Below, piece by piece: positions 33,047-42,201 of a DNA stretch of 42,686 nucleotides (its first letter is position 1; every line of letters starts with the position of its first letter). The DNA is taken from NCBI GenBank assembly GCA_028687335.1, contig JAQUAI010000019.1, forward strand, positions 1 through 42,686, in the 5' to 3' direction. A program made the position numbers and the translations under genes. The DNA is from Gallionella sp. (GTDB lineage: Bacteria; Pseudomonadota; Gammaproteobacteria; Burkholderiales; Gallionellaceae). The notes beneath the pieces are model-generated. The model worked only from the letters and a program-made list of their open reading frames with translations, did no database searches and was not told the DNA's origin.

Positions 33047-34049
33047 GTTCAGTCTTCTCCCCGTAATGCAGCCGCTCGCTGTGGGATGACAGCTCGGCAA
33101 AAAAATCATTAACCGCCGCTTGTTGTTCGGCGGGTGTTTCGAGTTGGTTCATGCGGTGGCGAAATTGCGCCGAGCCGATCAGTCCCTTGGTGTACCAAGA
33201 GATATGCTTGCGTGCCACGCGCAGGCCGGTGTATTCACCGTAAAAGTTGTATAGGTCGATCACGTGATCGGTTAGTACGCGGTGAATTTCGCTTACTTCA
33301 GGCGAAATCAAATGCTCGCCGGTTTGCAGGAAATGTTCGATCTCACGAAACAGCCAAGGGCGACCCTGTGCAGCGCGGCCTATCATCACCGCATCAGCAC
33401 CAGTGGCTGCCAGCACATACTTGGCTTTTTCCGGTGTGGTGATATCGCCATTGGCGATGATGGGGATACGCACTTCGGCTTTGACGGCGGCAATGGTTTC
33501 GTATTCGGCATCGCCGCTGTAACCGCAGGCGCGCGTGCGGCCATGAATCGCCAAAGCCTGAATGCCGGAGTCTTCCGCGATATGGGCGATACGGATGGCG
33601 TTGCGGTTGGATTTATCCCATCCGGTGCGAATTTTTAGCGTGACTGGGACATCTACCGCTGAAACCACGGCGTGCAGCAACTCGGCAACCAGCGGTTCGT
33701 TTTGCAACAGTGCGGAACCGGCCATCACGTTGCAAATTTTCTTGGCCGGGCAGCCCATGTTGATGTCGATAATCTGTGCGCCGTGATCGACGTTATGGCG
33801 TGCGGCTTGTGCCAGCATCTTGGCATCTGCACCGACGATCTGTACCGAAATCGGATCCACCTCGCCGTCATGATTGGCGCGACGTTTAGTTTTTTCTGAT
33901 CCGTAAAGCAGGGAGTTGGAAGCCACCATTTCGGATACGGCCATACCCGCACCCATGCGTTTGCACAGCATGCGGAAAGGCCTATCGGTCACGCCCGCCA
34001 TGGGTGCGACGATGAGGTTATTTTTTAATTGGTAAGGGCCGATTTGCAT
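33039..34049 (-). CDS. dusB: tRNA-dihydrouridine synthase B
   Basis: 336 residues. The FMN barrel is seen in QLKNNLIVAPMAGVTDRPFRMLCKRMGAG, then INMGCPAKKICNVMAGSALL, with the catalytic cysteine in GCPAKK, then IHGRTRACGYSGDAE and ANGDITTPEKAKYVLAATGADAVMIGRAAQGRPWLF. DusB reduces uridine at position 17 of tRNA. It opens the dusB-fis-purH unit. A perfect TATAAT on the minus strand at 34079-34074 may be its -10 element. Confidence 0.96.
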   Translation of the reverse strand: MQIGPYQLKNNLIVAPMAGVTDRPFRMLCKRMGAGMAVSEMVASNSLLYGSEKTKRRANHDGEVDPISVQIVGADAKMLAQAARHNVDHGAQIIDINMGCPAKKICNVMAGSALLQNEPLVAELLHAVVSAVDVPVTLKIRTGWDKSNRNAIRIAHIAEDSGIQALAIHGRTRACGYSGDAEYETIAAVKAEVRIPIIANGDITTPEKAKYVLAATGADAVMIGRAAQGRPWLFREIEHFLQTGEHLISPEVSEIHRVLTDHVIDLYNFYGEYTGLRVARKHISWYTKGLIGSAQFRHRMNQLETPAEQQAAVNDFFAELSSHSERLHYGEKTEHE

Positions 34050-34073
34050 AGGGGCATTTCCAAAGGGGCGCTG

Positions 34074-34079
34074 ATTATA
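34074..34079 (-). promoter_or_regulatory. Probable -10 element of the dusB operon
   Basis: TATAAT on the minus strand, 25 bases upstream of the dusB ATG, in the 88-base gap shared with the divergent hydroxylase gene. The matching -35 at 17 bases is weak (TAGCAT). A TATGAT at 34101-34106 on the plus strand may serve the divergent gene. Confidence 0.4.
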
Positions 34080-34137
34080 AATTAATCAATAGCCCCATGC
34101 TATGATGCCGCCGAATATTTATGCGGGGTGTTCGGCT

Positions 34138-35295
34138 ATGGAATTCGACATCATTATCATCGGTGGCGGTTTGGTGGGTGCCAGTCTGACAGCCGCTTTG
34201 CGTGATAGCGGGTTGTCACTTGCGTTGATCGAGAGCCAGCACGCACCCGTTTTGGGTGAGGATTGGGACAGTCGCATTTACGCCATCAGTCCCGGCTGCC
34301 GTCGCTATCTGGAAGATTGCGGAGCGTGGGCTCACTTAAATATGAGCCGAGTTGAGCCGGTTGAGGCGATGCGCGTATTCGGCGACGATAACGCCGAGCT
34401 GGAATTCAGCGCTTATCAGATGGGTGTGCCCGAGCTGGCCTGTATTTTGGAAAGTCGCCAGTTGCAGCACGCGATCTGGCAGGGCTTGCGTGAACAGGAC
34501 AACCTTACGATATTGCAGCCGCAACGTTGCGCCGCGCTGCAAGTTGAGCCGGACGCGGCGACTCTGACGCTTACCGATGGACGCGAATTACGCGCCAAGC
34601 TGGTGGTCGGTGCGGATGGTCGTGATTCATGGGTGCGCAATCAAGTCGGCATAAGTGCTGCGCCGGTTGATTATCGGCAGCACGGTGTGGTGGCCAACTT
34701 TACCGTCGAGCGGGCGCATCGCGGCATTGCTTATCAGTGGTTTCAGCCGGACGGCATACTTGCGCTGCTGCCCTTGCCGGATAACCGGGTTTCTATGGTG
34801 TGGTCGGTCAGCCCGGAAAAATCGGCACAATTGTTGGCGCTATCTCACGAAGCGCTTTGCGCGCAAGTTGCCGAGGCTGCGCACCATACGCTGGGCGAGA
34901 TGCAAGTCATCACTCCTGCTGCGGCGTTCCCGCTGCGACTGTTGGTGCTGCCACAAATCAGCAGCGCGCGTATCGCGCTGATCGGCGATGCCGCGCACAA
35001 CATGCATCCGTTGGCAGGGCAGGGGGTGAATACTGGCTTCCGCGATGCGCGCGAGCTGGCGCGGACGTTGCTGAATCGCGGTGCGCAAACCGACTGCGGT
35101 GATGCGCAATTGCTGCGTCGCTACGACCGCAAGCGCAAAGAAGACATCTACTCGATGCAGGCGACTACTTATAGTCTGAAGCACCTTTTCGTTAATGATG
35201 ATCCGGTGTTGAAGACGCTGCGCAATATCGGGCTGAACGCAACCAACCGACTCGTGCCGGTGAAAAAATTACTCATGCAACACGCATTTATCTGA
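34138..35295 (+). CDS. UbiH/UbiF/COQ6-family FAD-dependent hydroxylase
   Basis: About 385 residues. FAD-binding loop FDIIIIGGGLVGASLTAAL at the start, the DG motif as VVGADGRDSWVRNQVG, and the second FAD block as IALIGDAAHNMHPLAGQGVNTGFRDARELARTL. These enzymes hydroxylate the ring of ubiquinone precursors. Which position is modified cannot be told from sequence. The frame opens at 34102, but the ATG at 34138 fits family starts. dsbC follows after nine bases and a GGDEF gene six bases later, so the three likely form an operon. Confidence 0.93.
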   Translation: MEFDIIIIGGGLVGASLTAALRDSGLSLALIESQHAPVLGEDWDSRIYAISPGCRRYLEDCGAWAHLNMSRVEPVEAMRVFGDDNAELEFSAYQMGVPELACILESRQLQHAIWQGLREQDNLTILQPQRCAALQVEPDAATLTLTDGRELRAKLVVGADGRDSWVRNQVGISAAPVDYRQHGVVANFTVERAHRGIAYQWFQPDGILALLPLPDNRVSMVWSVSPEKSAQLLALSHEALCAQVAEAAHHTLGEMQVITPAAAFPLRLLVLPQISSARIALIGDAAHNMHPLAGQGVNTGFRDARELARTLLNRGAQTDCGDAQLLRRYDRKRKEDIYSMQATTYSLKHLFVNDDPVLKTLRNIGLNATNRLVPVKKLLMQHAFI

Positions 35296-35304
35296 AAGAC
35301 ATCC

Positions 35305-36009
35305 ATGAACGCCACACAAAAATTGCTCGCCCTGTCACTGTGCCTGTTTACCCTGATTGCTCAGGCTGGTGAAAATGAAATCCGCCAATCGCTGCAAAGC
35401 AAATTCCCCAACATCGGCAAGCTCGATCATGTGGTGAAAACATCCTACAGCGGTCTTTACGAAGTCGTCATCGGCGATCAGTTGTTATATACCGATGCAC
35501 AAGGCCAGTATTTGTTCGACGGTAGTGTGATCGAAGTAAAGAGTCGGCGTGATTTGACTGAAGAGCGTCGCCAGCAATTATTCGCCATCGACTTCGACAA
35601 GTTGCCGCTCAATTTGGCAGTGAAAAAAGTCAAAGGCAATGGCAAGCGTCGCATGGCTTATTTCACCGATCCGAATTGCGGCTTTTGCAAACGTCTGGAA
35701 GCAGAGTTAAACAAGGTTGATAACGTTACCTTGTACGCTTTCATGTATCCGATTTTTCAGGGCTCGGATGTTCTCACCCGCAATGTGTATTGCGCCAAAG
35801 ACCCGGCCAAGGCTTGGGATGACTTGATGCTTAACGGCGTAACACCGCCTGCCGCTAACTGCAAAATGCCAGTTGAGCTGATCAAAGCGCTGGCCAAAAA
35901 AATGCGCGTCAACGGCACGCCCAACATCATTTTTGGTAGTGGTGTGCAAGTGCCCGGCTACTTACCGGCGGATGAGTTGGAAAAGCATCTAGCCAATAGC
36001 GGAAAATAA
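35305..36009 (+). CDS. dsbC: Thiol:disulfide isomerase DsbC, periplasmic
   Basis: 234 residues with a signal peptide (KLLALSLCLFTLIAQAG, cleavage after AQA). The N-terminal dimerisation domain shows IRQSLQSKFPNIGKLDHVVKTSYSGLYEVVIGDQLLYTDAQGQYLFDG. The thioredoxin-fold domain has the active site TDPNCGFCKRLE, with cysteines at 125 and 128; most DsbC have CGYC, so Phe replaces Tyr. A second cysteine pair (VYCAKDP and ANCKMP) and a cis-proline loop GTPNIIFGSG are present. It rearranges wrong disulfides in exported proteins. Confidence 0.95.
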   Translation: MNATQKLLALSLCLFTLIAQAGENEIRQSLQSKFPNIGKLDHVVKTSYSGLYEVVIGDQLLYTDAQGQYLFDGSVIEVKSRRDLTEERRQQLFAIDFDKLPLNLAVKKVKGNGKRRMAYFTDPNCGFCKRLEAELNKVDNVTLYAFMYPIFQGSDVLTRNVYCAKDPAKAWDDLMLNGVTPPAANCKMPVELIKALAKKMRVNGTPNIIFGSGVQVPGYLPADELEKHLANSGK

Positions 36010-36015
36010 TTCGGC

Positions 36016-36969
36016 ATGTTTATCAAAGGCAAACTGCGGCGCGATTTATTGGAAGCTGCGCTGGATGAATCGCGCGACGGTGTGCTGCTTGTCGATGCGC
36101 AAAAAGCCGGATTTCCCATCGTGCTGGCCAATCGCGGCTTCGAGCAGATCAGCGGTTACACTGGCGCAGATGTGCTGGGTAAAAGCTTTCCGTTGCTTGC
36201 AGGCGATGATATCGAGCAGCCCGAGTTGGCCGCTTTGCAACAGGCTATGACGGGCGTAGACCGCGCCCAATTCACATTGCGCAATTACCGCAAAAACGGC
36301 GCTTTGTTCTGGAACGAGCTTAGTCTTGCGCCCGTGACAGACGAAAACCAGAGCATCACGCACTACATCCTCATCCTGCGCGATGTAACGGCGCGCATTC
36401 TGCTTGACCAGCATATGCATCAAAGTCAGCTTGATTTGCCTGCACTCAAACAACAATTGCACACGCTGGAATACACCGACCCGCTGGTTGGCATCTCCAA
36501 TCGCCACCGCTTTGATGAGCAATGTGCATTGTTGTGGTCGACTGCACAGCGCACGCATAGCGAGTTTTCGCTGCTGATGGTGGATATGGATCACTTCGCG
36601 CAATTCAACGTTCACTACGGGCAAAGTGCGGGCGACGAATGCCTGCGCATTGTTGGCGACAGCATTGCCAAATCATTCGCGCGCGCCTCCGATTGTGCCG
36701 CGCGCTACACAGGTGCACGGTTTGCGGTGGTCACGCTGGGAGGTAATCTGGAAGAGTTGCGCCGCCATGCACGAAAACTTGCCGACCGCGTACGCGGACT
36801 GAGCATTCCGCACGGTGGCTCACCGCATGGCGTGGTGACGATCACTATCGGTGGAATATGTCGTGTGCCGCAGCGGGAGCACGAGGTGGCAGAAATGGCC
36901 AAAATTGCCGAAGTCGCCCTGCTGCAAGCCAAACAGCGTGGGCGCGACCAGATCAATGTGGTTGGCTAG
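36016..36969 (+). CDS. PAS domain plus degenerate GGDEF domain protein
   Basis: 317 residues, soluble. A PAS domain covers residues about 10-125 (VLANRGFEQISGYTGADVLGKSFPLL, FTLRNYRKNGALFWNELSLAPVTDE). A GGDEF-like domain covers about 150-317 (EYTDPLVGISNRHRFDEQ, LMVDMDHFAQFNVHYG). The signature loop reads YTGARFAVV instead of GGDEF, so diguanylate cyclase activity is unlikely; the domain may bind nucleotide or a partner. It starts six bases after dsbC and its stop overlaps the convergent mltA end by 17 bases. It differs from the active cyclase at 38734-40512. Confidence 0.88.
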   Translation: MFIKGKLRRDLLEAALDESRDGVLLVDAQKAGFPIVLANRGFEQISGYTGADVLGKSFPLLAGDDIEQPELAALQQAMTGVDRAQFTLRNYRKNGALFWNELSLAPVTDENQSITHYILILRDVTARILLDQHMHQSQLDLPALKQQLHTLEYTDPLVGISNRHRFDEQCALLWSTAQRTHSEFSLLMVDMDHFAQFNVHYGQSAGDECLRIVGDSIAKSFARASDCAARYTGARFAVVTLGGNLEELRRHARKLADRVRGLSIPHGGSPHGVVTITIGGICRVPQREHEVAEMAKIAEVALLQAKQRGRDQINVVG

Positions 36970-38128
36970 GCTCCATTCCCTTAGGGAATAAAATCCACAT
37001 CTCGCCTCGTTGCTTCATGCGTCCGGCCATTTCGCCCGCCTGTTCGCCAAACCCCCAGAAGAAGTCGGCACGCACGGTGCCTTTGATTGCGCCGCCGGTA
37101 TCCTGTGCCAGCATCAGTCGGTTAAGCGGTTCGCTGCTGTTTGGTTGGGTGGTGGCGAGAAACACCGGCATCCCCAGCGGAATGGTGCGCGGATCAACCG
37201 CGATGCTGTAACCCTCGGTGAGTGGAACGCCCAACGCACCCAGCGGGGCGGACAGTGTTGCGGGCAGGTTACGGAAAAAAACATAGCTCGGATTTTGTGC
37301 CAGCAATGCGGGTAATTTTTCTGGGTTGCGTAAGCCCCACGACTTGATGCCTTGCATCGAAGCTTCTTCCGGTTTTAGTTCGCCCGCTTCGATCAACTTC
37401 TTACCGATAGAAATGTAACTGTGGCCGTTCTGGTCGGCGTAGCCCACTTTGGACAAGCTGCCGTCGGGTAACTCAATGCGCCCCGAGCCCTGTATTTGCA
37501 AGAAGAATAAATCAATCGCATCGTCCACCCAAAACAGCACTTTGTCTTGTAGCGGTGCTGCCCCCGCTTCGATCTCGCCGCGCGAGAAATACGGCACAAC
37601 CTTCTTGCCCTGAATACGTCCGCGCAAACGCAAGTCTTTCAGTTGCGGATACAGCGACGAAAGATCGATGGTGAGCAAATCGTCTGGCACTGCGTACAAG
37701 GGATAGCGAAACTTTTCCGTGCGCGTGCGGCTGCCACGTAATCGGGGCTCGTAATAACCGGTTACCAGCCCTTGTGTTGTGCCATCGGCATTGTTGATCT
37801 GATACGGGGAAAAATGGCTCTCGAAAAAACCGCGCAATGCGATGACATCCGTTTCCGTCACCGCTGCCACATCGGCACACAGCGTTTGCCAGCTTGGCTT
37901 ATTGCGCAAAGCAGCGCAGCTTTGTTGCAGTGCACGCCAACTCGGCAACAAATCAACTTCGTGCCATTGCGGTAGCGCGTCCCATGTTGCAACGCTATAT
38001 GGCTGCACTGTCACGACGGGCGGAGTTACGGGTGGCGTAACCGGCACAACCGGCTTTTGTTCCGGCGTGGCACACGCCGCAAGCAATGCGACGAACAGCC
38101 AAATGATCGGGCGGGAAAGTCTAAGCAT
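36953..38128 (-). CDS. mltA: Membrane-bound lytic murein transglycosylase A
   Basis: 391 residues. Lipoprotein signal peptide with lipobox LLAAC. Family blocks are SHFSPYQINNADGTTQGLVTGYYEPRLRGSRT, then PYFSRGEIEAG, then VFFRNL and EGYSIAVDPRTIPLGMPVFLATT, and the 3D-domain end RLMLAQDTGGAIKGTVRADFFWGFGEQAGEMAG, with the catalytic aspartate in QDTGGAIKG. MltA cleaves peptidoglycan glycan strands at the outer membrane. The ATG at 38128 shares a base with the apaG stop (TGATG). The frame also has a TTG one codon earlier. Confidence 0.95.
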   Translation of the reverse strand: MLRLSRPIIWLFVALLAACATPEQKPVVPVTPPVTPPVVTVQPYSVATWDALPQWHEVDLLPSWRALQQSCAALRNKPSWQTLCADVAAVTETDVIALRGFFESHFSPYQINNADGTTQGLVTGYYEPRLRGSRTRTEKFRYPLYAVPDDLLTIDLSSLYPQLKDLRLRGRIQGKKVVPYFSRGEIEAGAAPLQDKVLFWVDDAIDLFFLQIQGSGRIELPDGSLSKVGYADQNGHSYISIGKKLIEAGELKPEEASMQGIKSWGLRNPEKLPALLAQNPSYVFFRNLPATLSAPLGALGVPLTEGYSIAVDPRTIPLGMPVFLATTQPNSSEPLNRLMLAQDTGGAIKGTVRADFFWGFGEQAGEMAGRMKQRGEMWILFPKGMEPSQPH

Positions 38129-38511
38129 CAATGCAACACGCGCGGCACGCTTAAAACAAACTGCGGAATTTCGATGGAAAATTCACGGCCATCTTCCCCG
38201 CGCATCAAATAACTGCCGCGCATCGTACCCACTGGCGTGGCAAGTACCGTGCCGCTGGTGTATTCGAAACTCTGCTTGGGCGCGAGCGTAGGCTGCTCGC
38301 CCACCACACCCTGGCCGCGCACTTCCTGAACTTGATGATTACCGTCGGTGATGATCCAGTGACGGCTAATGAGCTGTGCGGTAACCGCGCCGATATTCGA
38401 GATTTGGATGGTGTAGGAGAACACATAACGGTTGCTCGTCTCATCCGATTGTTCAGCAACAAAACGCACCTGAGTGCGCACCACAAAGTCTTGCTGAGAG
38501 TCTTTTTCCAT
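38128..38511 (-). CDS. apaG: ApaG protein
   Basis: About 127 residues. FVVRTQVRFVAEQSDETSNRYVFSYTIQISNIGAVTAQLISRHWIITDGNHQVQEVRGQGVVGEQPTLAPKQSFEYTSG is the ApaG fold, a fibronectin-like sandwich of uncertain function linked to cobalt/magnesium sensitivity in Salmonella. The frame opens at 38565, but the ATG at 38511 gives the usual length; an ATG at 38520 is also possible. It overlaps mltA by one base. Pairing with mltA is common in betaproteobacteria. Confidence 0.93.
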   Translation of the reverse strand: MEKDSQQDFVVRTQVRFVAEQSDETSNRYVFSYTIQISNIGAVTAQLISRHWIITDGNHQVQEVRGQGVVGEQPTLAPKQSFEYTSGTVLATPVGTMRGSYLMRGEDGREFSIEIPQFVLSVPRVLH

Positions 38512-38565
38512 GCGCCGCATTTGAACCGATTTTAACGCGCGCTGCAAGTCGGAAACCCGCCGCAC

Positions 38566-38733
38566 ACGGCAATGGCATTGGGAAATCAGCGCGAACCGGA
38601 AAATTTGGTCGTCACCACACTAAGACAGGTGCCGGAGGAGTCGTCGATGTTCTGCAAAATACAGGAGTTAAGTTCTGAATTACATCATGGAGATTTGGGG
38701 GGTAGCCACATCCGCGATCTGACAACAATTTCC
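38566..38733. other. Gap between apaG and the diguanylate cyclase, no gene seen
   Basis: 168 bases with no supported gene. It should carry the apaG promoter on the minus strand and the 3' end region of the cyclase gene. A segment at about 38616-38672 (ACACTAAGACAGGTGCCGG and on) looks unlike its surroundings and may be a fragment of something larger, but I do not recognise it. No T-rich hairpin was found. Confidence 0.4.
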
Positions 38734-40512
38734 TTACGGTAGGTGAATGCTGAGACAGCCGCGTCCCTGTAGTTTTGATCGATACATGGCTTGGTCGGCT
38801 TCGCGCAGCAGGGCTTCGGGGCTGTGTTCGTTGCCACGGAACAGGCGCACGCCGATGCTGGCGGTGCAGCTGTGTTCGATGTGAGTAAGATCGTTGGTTT
38901 CGCGTAGCGATTGCAGTTTGCAGGGGGCGGAGATGGCTTCGAGAATTTTTTCACCAACGATGCGGGCATGCTCCGCCGAGGTGTCGATGTCGGGGTCGAG
39001 TTGCGAGAGCAGGACGATGAATTCGTCGCCGCCGAAGCGTGCAACGGTGTCTTCTTCGCGCAGGCAGTGGGTGATGCGTTGTGCGACTTGCATGAGCAGT
39101 AGGTCGCCGACATCGTGCCCGTGGTTGTCGTTCAGGGGTTTGAAGTTGTCCAGATCTAGGAACATGAGTGCGCCGTAGCATTCGCTGCGTTTGCTGGCGG
39201 AGAGGGCATGACTGAGTCGATCTAGCAGCAGGCGGCGATTGGGCAGACCGGTGAGTGCGTCGAAGTAGGCGAGTTGTTCGACTTGAGCTTCGGCGATTTT
39301 GCGCATGCTGACATCGCGTTTGATGGTGACATAGCCTTCGATTTCGTCGTGTTCGCCGCGTATCGGGGTGATGGTGGTTTCGTCGTGATAGAGCCGCCCG
39401 CTTTTATGGCGGTTGATGAGCTCGCCGTGCCATATATTGCCTGCTGAGATGGTTTTCCACAGGTGTCGGTAGAAGGTTTCGTCGTGCTGGCCTGAGCGCA
39501 CCAGTTCTCCGCAACGGCGACCGATGAGTTGTTCGAGCGGGTGGCCGGTGAGTTCGGAGTAGGCTGGATTGGCCCAGACGACAGTGCCTTTGATGTCGGT
39601 GATGACGAGGGCATTGGCGCTGGAGTCAAGTGCGCGGTGATGCAAACTGAGTTGTCGGTTGGCATCGCTTAGGCGCGAGTAATGTGCGACGGTGGCATAG
39701 GCGGTCGAGCCTGCCAGCAGGAGCAATAATGCCGCTGTCACCAGTGTTGTCCATGTGGGGGGGCTTCCCCACCCGTTGCGCGGTTCGGCGGCTATTTCCC
39801 AGTTGCCACCGGGTACGCTGAGCGAGAGCGAGACAGCACTTGGGTTAAATGTGTCTGGCTTGCCGTAAAGCAGGGACGCTGGGGTGGCTGCATCGCGCAG
39901 CGCCATGGTCAGGTGGTGTTCTGCTTCGGATAGGCCGGATACGTCCAATATGCGCGACAGCGAAATCACGCCGTTGACGCTGGCAATGCCGCTGCGGGTG
40001 GGGGCTGGCATTTGGTCGAAGTACACGGGGTGACGCAAGGCGATTGCAGTTTGGCCGGAGCTGAGGTGGTAGGGGCCGCTGGTGAGGGTGTGGCCTGCGT
40101 AGCGTAGGCTGTCGGTACTATGCCACTGTGCGGGGATGTGGCTTAGAAAATTATCGGTCTCGTGAATATGTTCGGGGGCAATGAAGCGTTGGTCGATGTT
40201 ATTTTCTTGGCTGACGATAAATCCCATAAATACCTGATCTTTTCCGGTCAGGCGGTTGGCGACAGCGGTGAGGTCGGCGGCTGTGATGTCGGGATTGGTG
40301 GCATAGACAAATGCCATTGCGCGCACACCTTCAGCTTCTTTGTTCAAGGCGGTTTCGAGATTGGCACGCAGTCTGCCGAGCTGCTCCATCACGGCCAGAT
40401 GTTGCGCGTGCAGGTCGCGGTCGCGCTGTAAATGACCGGCAAATAGCAGCGCTCCCAGTACCAGCAAGGTCGCGGCGATAGCGGCAATTTTCGGGGTCAG
40501 CGTGAGGCGCAT
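38734..40512 (-). CDS. Membrane diguanylate cyclase with CHASE-like, PAS and GGDEF domains
   Basis: 592 residues. One membrane segment at residues about 8-27, a periplasmic CHASE-like sensor domain (about 40-235; VFMGFIVSQENNIDQRFIAPEHIHE), a second membrane segment near 255-275, a PAS domain with PAC (about 295-415; ALDSSANALVITDIKGTVVWANPAYSELTGHP), and a GGDEF domain. The active site is intact (RFGGDEFIVLL near residue 494), and an REED motif five residues before it forms the RxxD inhibitory site. It should make cyclic di-GMP with product feedback. It is divergent from ilvA and appears monocistronic. Confidence 0.93.
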   Translation of the reverse strand: MRLTLTPKIAAIAATLLVLGALLFAGHLQRDRDLHAQHLAVMEQLGRLRANLETALNKEAEGVRAMAFVYATNPDITAADLTAVANRLTGKDQVFMGFIVSQENNIDQRFIAPEHIHETDNFLSHIPAQWHSTDSLRYAGHTLTSGPYHLSSGQTAIALRHPVYFDQMPAPTRSGIASVNGVISLSRILDVSGLSEAEHHLTMALRDAATPASLLYGKPDTFNPSAVSLSLSVPGGNWEIAAEPRNGWGSPPTWTTLVTAALLLLLAGSTAYATVAHYSRLSDANRQLSLHHRALDSSANALVITDIKGTVVWANPAYSELTGHPLEQLIGRRCGELVRSGQHDETFYRHLWKTISAGNIWHGELINRHKSGRLYHDETTITPIRGEHDEIEGYVTIKRDVSMRKIAEAQVEQLAYFDALTGLPNRRLLLDRLSHALSASKRSECYGALMFLDLDNFKPLNDNHGHDVGDLLLMQVAQRITHCLREEDTVARFGGDEFIVLLSQLDPDIDTSAEHARIVGEKILEAISAPCKLQSLRETNDLTHIEHSCTASIGVRLFRGNEHSPEALLREADQAMYRSKLQGRGCLSIHLP

Positions 40513-40692
40513 GAATAGGGATGGTGCGTGATCGAATTAGCCTGCGACCATACAGGTTAGCCAGCAGTTAATGAATAGACCGGAATGCATATGCATTCGT
40601 GTAGGCGGTTTTCCTACAAAATTAGCTGCTCATACAACGAAACCCACGCCCTGTGCTACTCTTCGGTCATAACGCATCTATCATTTCTCACC
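40513..40692. promoter_or_regulatory. Divergent region between the cyclase gene and ilvA
   Basis: Contains a perfect 16-bp palindrome GAATGCATATGCATTC (40583-40598) and a hairpin TGTAGG-CGGTTTT-CCTACA (40600-40618). Both lie between the divergent starts and may be operator or leader structures. No clear -35/-10 pair was assigned. A related half of the palindrome recurs past ilvA at 42507-42521. Confidence 0.45.
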
Positions 40693-42201
40693 ATGAACGA
40701 ATACCTAAAACGCATCCTTAACGCCCGTGTCTATGACGTGGCGGTCGAAACTCCATTGGAAGTTGCGCCCAATCTGTCGACGCGCACGGGCAACACGGTT
40801 CTGCTCAAACGTGAGGATATGCAGCCAGTGTTCTCGTTCAAGCTGCGTGGTGCCTATAACAAAATGGCGCAACTCACGCCGGAACAACTCAAAAAAGGTG
40901 TCATTGCCGCTTCGGCGGGTAACCATGCGCAGGGCGTTGCACTTTCCGCGCAGCGTTTGGGTTGTAAAGCTGTGATCGTGATGCCCGCGACTACGCCGAT
41001 GATTAAGATCGATGCGGTTAAAGCGCGCGGAGCAAAAGTAGTGTTGCATGGTGATTCGTATTCCGATGCCTATGCGCACGCGCTGGAGTTGGAAAAGCAG
41101 GATGGCATGACCTTCGTGCATCCCTATGATGATCCCGATGTCATTGCCGGACAAGGCACCATCGCGATGGAAATATTGCGCCAGCACACCGGCCCGATTC
41201 ACGCCATTTTCGTCGCGATCGGCGGCGGCGGCTTGATCTCCGGCGTGGGTGCGTACATCAAGCAATTGCGCCCCGAGATCAAAATCATCGGCGTGCAGCC
41301 GGTTGACTCCGATGCGATGGCGCAATCGCTGAAAGCCAAAAAGCGCGTCACGCTTGATCATGTTGGGCTGTTTGCCGATGGCGTAGCGGTGAAGCAAGTT
41401 GGTAAAGAAACGTTCCGCCTGTGCCGCAAGGTGGTGGATGAAATCGTGCTGGTGGATACCGACGCGACCTGTGCCGCGCTGAAGGACGTGTTTGAAGATA
41501 CCCGCTCAATTCTTGAGCCAGCGGGTGCGCTGGCTATCGCCGCAGCCAAACAATATGCCGAACGTGAAGGACTGAAAGGCGAAACGCTGGTCGCCATCGC
41601 CTGTGGTGCGAATATGAATTTTGACCGCCTGCGCTTTGTGGCCGAACGCGCCGAGATCGGCGAAAAACGTGAAGCATTACTCGCCGTTACCATTCCCGAA
41701 ACGCCCGGCAGTTTCCGCAAATTTTGCACCTTGCTCGGCAAGCGCAACATCACCGAATTCAATTATCGATACGCTGACCCAAAAGCCGCGCAAGTCTTTG
41801 TGGGCATACAAGTGCGCAACCAGTCCGAAATCACCGAGCTGGTGGAAAAGTTACAACGTGGCAAACTCCCCACGCTCAATCTGAGCGACAACGAAATGGC
41901 CAAGTTGCATCTGCGTCATCTGGTTGGCGGCCACGCGCCAGAAGCCAAAGATGAAATCCTGTTCCGCTTCGAATTCCCAGAACGTCCCGGCGCACTCATG
42001 CTGTTCCTCAATAGCATGAGCCACAACTGGAACATCAGCCTGTTCCACTACCGCAATCACGGTGCCGACTACGGTCGCGTGCTGGTCGGTATGCAAGTGC
42101 CGCAACACGACAAAAAAGCGCTCAAAACTTTCCTCGATACCCTTGGCTATCGCTACTGGGATGAAAGCGATAATCCCGCGTACCGACTATTTTTGGGGTG
42201 A
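40693..42201 (+). CDS. ilvA: Threonine ammonia-lyase, biosynthetic
   Basis: 502 residues. The pyridoxal-phosphate lysine is in FSFKLRGAYNKM at residue 50; the phosphate loop is ASAGNHAQGVALSAQ and the glycine loop AIGGGGLISGVGAYIKQL. The C-terminal part carries two ACT-like regulatory subdomains (LLAVTIPETPGSFRKFC and EILFRFEFPERPGALMLFL), as in the isoleucine-inhibited enzyme. It makes 2-oxobutyrate from threonine for isoleucine synthesis. The frame opens at 40585, but the ATG at 40693 matches the family start (MNEYLKRILNARVYDVAVETPLE). No strong ribosome site. Confidence 0.97.
   Translation: MNEYLKRILNARVYDVAVETPLEVAPNLSTRTGNTVLLKREDMQPVFSFKLRGAYNKMAQLTPEQLKKGVIAASAGNHAQGVALSAQRLGCKAVIVMPATTPMIKIDAVKARGAKVVLHGDSYSDAYAHALELEKQDGMTFVHPYDDPDVIAGQGTIAMEILRQHTGPIHAIFVAIGGGGLISGVGAYIKQLRPEIKIIGVQPVDSDAMAQSLKAKKRVTLDHVGLFADGVAVKQVGKETFRLCRKVVDEIVLVDTDATCAALKDVFEDTRSILEPAGALAIAAAKQYAEREGLKGETLVAIACGANMNFDRLRFVAERAEIGEKREALLAVTIPETPGSFRKFCTLLGKRNITEFNYRYADPKAAQVFVGIQVRNQSEITELVEKLQRGKLPTLNLSDNEMAKLHLRHLVGGHAPEAKDEILFRFEFPERPGALMLFLNSMSHNWNISLFHYRNHGADYGRVLVGMQVPQHDKKALKTFLDTLGYRYWDESDNPAYRLFLG

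Noticed and set aside
31533..33089. 518-codon open frame on the plus strand opposite purH and fis
   Set aside because: It is the antisense shadow of two unmistakable genes; the product is histidine-, cysteine- and valine-rich without any recognisable domain.
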